Positions 14,739-17,071 of a stretch of 17,071 nucleotides of DNA are shown here, piece by piece. The position numbers and the translations under genes were made by a program. The stretch comes from Candidatus Omnitrophota bacterium. Its GTDB lineage: Bacteria > Ratteibacteria > UBA8468 > B48-G9 > JAFGKM01. The notes below the pieces were generated by a model. That model ran no database searches. It was not told where the DNA came from and saw only the letters and a program-made list of their open reading frames with translations. Position 1 is the stretch's first letter. Every line of letters begins with the position of its first letter. Where the stretch lies: the NCBI GenBank assembly GCA_023818785.1, contig JAMWCO010000012.1, positions 1 through 17,071 of the forward strand. Direction: 5' to 3'.

Positions 14739-15829
14739 AATATATAGAAGAATACAGAAAAACAGATTTACAGAAAAATTTAGTTAAAAAAATTCATAAA
14801 ATATCTAAAAAACTTAAGAAAAATATTATTTTAATGGAAGTATGTGGGACTCATACTGTATCTATAGGACGATTTGGAATAAGGTCTTTAATGCCAGAAA
14901 ATATAAAATTAATTTCAGGGCCTGGATGTCCTGTTTGCGTAACACCAACAAGTTATATAGATAAAGCAATATTACTTTCAAAGATGAAAGATGTTATATT
15001 AGCAACTTTTGGGGATATGTTGAGAGTCCCTGGTTCTTTTTCTTCTCTTGAAAAAGAAAAAGCAAATGGTTCAAAAATATTTGTTTTTTATTCTCCATAT
15101 GATGCATTAAAATTGGCAGAAGAAAATTTAGATAAAATTGTTGTCTTTCTTTCTATCGGTTTTGAGACAACAACTCCTTTGATTGCAGAAACAATAAAAA
15201 TTGCAAAAGAAAAAAATATAAAAAATTTTTTTATACTTTGTGGTAGTAAACTTATTCCACCTATTATGGAATTTTTATCACAAGATAAAGAAATTGAAAT
15301 AGATGGTTTTATATGTCCAGGGCATGTCAGTGTAATTATAGGAGCCAATTCATATAAATTTATACCTGATAAATATAAAATACCATGTGTTATAAGTGGA
15401 TTTGAACCAGTTGACATTCTTTTCTCTATTTACTTAATTTTAAAAAGTTTAATTAATGATAGACCAAAAGTTATAAATGAATATAAAAGAGTTGTAAGGG
15501 ATAATGGGAATATTATAGCCCAACAGGTATTATATAGTGTATTTGAACCATCTGATTCAGAATGGAGAGGAATAGGTAATGTTAAAAATAGTGGTTTAAG
15601 ATTAAGGGAAGAATATAAAGAATTTGATATTGAAGAGAAAATTAAGATAAATATTGGAGAAGTTAAAGAAAAAAAATCTTGTTTTTGTGGAGAAATTTTA
15701 AAAGGTAAAAAGATACCTTTTGATTGCCCATTATTTGAAAAAATTTGTAATCCTTCAAATCCAGTTGGTCCATGTATGGTTTCATTTGAAGGAACATGTA
15801 GTACCTATTATAAATATGAAAGAAGATAA
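14735..15829 (+). CDS. hypD: [NiFe] hydrogenase maturation protein HypD
   Basis: A 364-residue iron-sulfur protein on which, with HypC, the Fe(CN)2CO group is assembled. The family motifs are all present: MEVCGTHT (Cys37, His40), SGPGCPVCVTP (Cys65, Cys68), ATFGDMLRVPG, GFETTTP, and GFICPGHVSVIIG. The C-terminal cysteine cluster follows: CFCGEILKG, then FDCPLFEKIC, and PVGPCMVSFEGTC (Cys318 to Cys355), which supplies the [4Fe-4S] site. Length is normal. Its start overlaps hypC and its end overlaps the hypE start by 14 bases. Confidence 0.97.
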   Translation: MKYIEEYRKTDLQKNLVKKIHKISKKLKKNIILMEVCGTHTVSIGRFGIRSLMPENIKLISGPGCPVCVTPTSYIDKAILLSKMKDVILATFGDMLRVPGSFSSLEKEKANGSKIFVFYSPYDALKLAEENLDKIVVFLSIGFETTTPLIAETIKIAKEKNIKNFFILCGSKLIPPIMEFLSQDKEIEIDGFICPGHVSVIIGANSYKFIPDKYKIPCVISGFEPVDILFSIYLILKSLINDRPKVINEYKRVVRDNGNIIAQQVLYSVFEPSDSEWRGIGNVKNSGLRLREEYKEFDIEEKIKINIGEVKEKKSCFCGEILKGKKIPFDCPLFEKICNPSNPVGPCMVSFEGTCSTYYKYERR

Positions 15830-16826
15830 AATAATTTTATCTCATGGGAGTGGTGGGAAATTGACATATGATTTAATAGAGAACATTTTTTTAAAGAATT
15901 TTAGAAATGAAATAATTGAAAAACTTACAGATTCTGCAATTATTGAATTTGAAGAGATTGATATTTGTTTTACAACAGATTCATATACTGTTAATCCAAT
16001 TTTTTTCCCTGGTGGTGATATAGGTAAACTTTCTATCTGTGGGACAATAAATGATTTGGCAGTTTGTGGAGCAACTCCTTTATATATTTCAGTTAGTTTT
16101 ATTATTGAGGAAGGTTTTGAGATTAAAAATATTGAAAAAATAGTAAATTCAATGAGAAATATAGCAAAAAGAGCAGGTGTTAAAATAGTTACTGGAGATA
16201 CAAAAGTGGTTGAGAAAGGGAAAGGAGATAAAATTTTTATAAATACAAGTGGAATTGGTATAAAAGATAAAAAAATTAAAATTGGGAGAGAATATATTGA
16301 AGAGGGAGATGTAATTATAATAAATGGAGATATTGCAGAACATGGATTATCTATTTTAATTGCAAGAAATGAATTTGAAATTAAATCAAATATAAAAAGT
16401 GATTGTGCTCCATTGAATAATCTTATAAATAAAATTTTAAAAGTATCTAATAGAATTAAATTTATGAGAGATCCAACAAGGGGTGGTCTTTCAAGCACAT
16501 TGAATGAAATTGTTAAAAATAAAGAATTTGGGATTATTATTTATGAAGAAAAAATACCTATAAAAAAAGAAGTTTTATCAATATGTGAAATACTTGGTTT
16601 TGAGCCTTTAAATATTGCAAATGAAGGGAAAGTTGTTATTGTTTGTGATAAAAAAGATAGTGAAAAGATTATAGAAATTATGAGAAATACAAAATATGGC
16701 GAAAAGGCAGAAATAATAGGTGAGATTGTAAAAGAACCAAAAGGAAAAGTTTTAATGCAAACTATCAATGGTTCATTGAGAGTTATTGAACAACCAGTTG
16801 GCGAACAATTCCCAAGAATATGTTAA
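15816..16826 (+). CDS. hypE: Hydrogenase maturation protein HypE (thiocyanate-forming dehydratase)
   Basis: A 336-residue AIRS/PurM-fold ATPase. HypF carbamoylates its C-terminal Cys and HypE dehydrates it to a thiocyanate, the source of the CN ligands. The N-terminal HGSGGK (10-15), DSYTVNPIFFPGGDIGKL, NDLAVCGATP, VTGDTKVV and MRDPTRGGLSSTLNEI are diagnostic, and the protein ends PRIC with the required terminal Cys336. I set the start at the ATG 15816, inside the hypD end, giving MKEDKIILSHGSGGK. An in-frame start at 15720 would add 32 residues that are only a shifted reading of the hypD C terminus. No Shine-Dalgarno is visible, suggesting coupling to hypD. hypF is not in the window. Confidence 0.96.
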   Translation: MKEDKIILSHGSGGKLTYDLIENIFLKNFRNEIIEKLTDSAIIEFEEIDICFTTDSYTVNPIFFPGGDIGKLSICGTINDLAVCGATPLYISVSFIIEEGFEIKNIEKIVNSMRNIAKRAGVKIVTGDTKVVEKGKGDKIFINTSGIGIKDKKIKIGREYIEEGDVIIINGDIAEHGLSILIARNEFEIKSNIKSDCAPLNNLINKILKVSNRIKFMRDPTRGGLSSTLNEIVKNKEFGIIIYEEKIPIKKEVLSICEILGFEPLNIANEGKVVIVCDKKDSEKIIEIMRNTKYGEKAEIIGEIVKEPKGKVLMQTINGSLRVIEQPVGEQFPRIC

Positions 16827-17071
16827 AAAAATTTTTATTGATTGGAGTTATTACATTTCTTATTTATTTAAATTCAATCTTTAATCCTTTTATATGGGAT
16901 GATTTTTCTTTGATTAGAGGGAATTATTATATAAAAAATTTAAAAAATTTTTTTATTTTTTTCAAAGTAGATTTATATAAAGGTGCTGGTATCCCTTCAA
17001 ATTTTTATAGACCATTACAAACAATTTCTTATTTTATTATTTATAAACTTTTTAAATTAAATCCAATACCT
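16820..17071 (+). CDS. TMTC/O-mannosyltransferase-like membrane glycosyltransferase (partial, first 84 aa)
   Basis: The gene begins with an ATG overlapping the hypE end by 7 bases and stays open to the right edge. Residues 3-20 are a membrane segment, followed by NPFIWDD (Asp27/Asp28 at the position of the GT-C catalytic acid in the first loop), a hydrophobic stretch, and NFYRPLQTISYFI at 61-73. This WDD...YRPL pattern is typical of bacterial TMTC-like, often TPR-bearing proteins of the GT-C fold, which use lipid-linked sugars. The rest lies beyond the window, so TPRs and substrate cannot be checked. Confidence 0.7.
   Translation, partial: MLKKFLLIGVITFLIYLNSIFNPFIWDDFSLIRGNYYIKNLKNFFIFFKVDLYKGAGIPSNFYRPLQTISYFIIYKLFKLNPIP

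Noticed and set aside
15720..15815. A longer HypE with 32 extra N-terminal residues
   Set aside because: Those residues are a shifted reading of the conserved hypD C terminus and do not match HypE; MKEDKIILSHGSGGK at 15816 is the expected start.
15816..16826. SelD or ThiL instead of HypE, since all share the AIRS fold
   Set aside because: The C-terminal PRIC and adjacency to hypC and hypD are specific to HypE.
1..17071. CRISPR arrays, insertion sequences, phage or toxin-antitoxin modules
   Set aside because: No spaced direct repeats, transposase or integrase motifs were seen; the many A and T runs reflect base composition.

Overview
The window is very AT-rich DNA (by eye about 70% A+T or more, not counted) with tightly packed genes. 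It comes from a diderm (Gram-negative type) bacterium: it encodes a TolC-like outer membrane channel, an RND pump with its adaptor, a lipoprotein, ExbD/TonB and an L,D-transpeptidase-like protein. The mix (DUF3108 lipoprotein, DUF2582 winged helix, flippase-like membrane protein, TMTC-like glycosyltransferase, HypCDE) would fit a deep-branching, probably anaerobic diderm such as an Omnitrophota-like candidate phylum. That placement is a guess; no marker here settles it.

The layout is simple: two long gene strings diverge from one 88-bp gap (7280-7367). Leftward (minus strand, 7279 down to 1) run exbD, tonB-like, a small membrane-anchored zinc ribbon, a DUF2582 winged helix, tRNA-Gln(CTG), a one-cluster ferredoxin, a TPR/L,D-transpeptidase-like protein, trpE, trpG, a SYLF-domain protein, nusB, an exported DJ-1/PfpI protein and a flippase-like membrane protein cut by the left edge. 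Rightward (plus strand, 7368 to the end) run a TetR regulator, TolC-like channel, membrane fusion protein and RND pump, then a DUF3108 lipoprotein, hypC, hypD, hypE and the start of a membrane glycosyltransferase cut by the right edge. Most junctions are ATGA-type overlaps or gaps of a few bases. The longest gap inside either string is 64 bp (13410-13473), and no stretch of 300 bases lacks a gene.

The best-supported regulation is at the divergence point. The TetR gene has a -35/-10 pair (TTTACA, 17-bp spacer, TATAAT) followed by a TGACT-N4-AGTCA palindrome ending 2 bases before its start codon. This suggests an autorepressed efflux operon (TetR - TolC - adaptor - pump) induced by pump substrates. 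Whether DUF3108, hypCDE and the glycosyltransferase are read through from it, or use a weak candidate promoter near 13421-13449, cannot be told from sequence.

Functionally: exbD and tonB would energise an outer membrane process but have no exbB beside them. trpE/trpG make anthranilate for tryptophan, with the feedback-site motifs present. nusB serves antitermination and rRNA transcription. HypC/D/E build the Fe(CN)2CO group of [NiFe] hydrogenases, though no hydrogenase, hypF or hypAB is in view. The most unusual items are an L,D-transpeptidase-like protein that has the His/Cys active-site half of the YkuD fold but lacks its first half, a tRNA gene set 1 nt after a protein gene inside an operon, and an exported DJ-1-type protein. 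I see no CRISPR array, insertion sequence, phage gene or clear new defence system.
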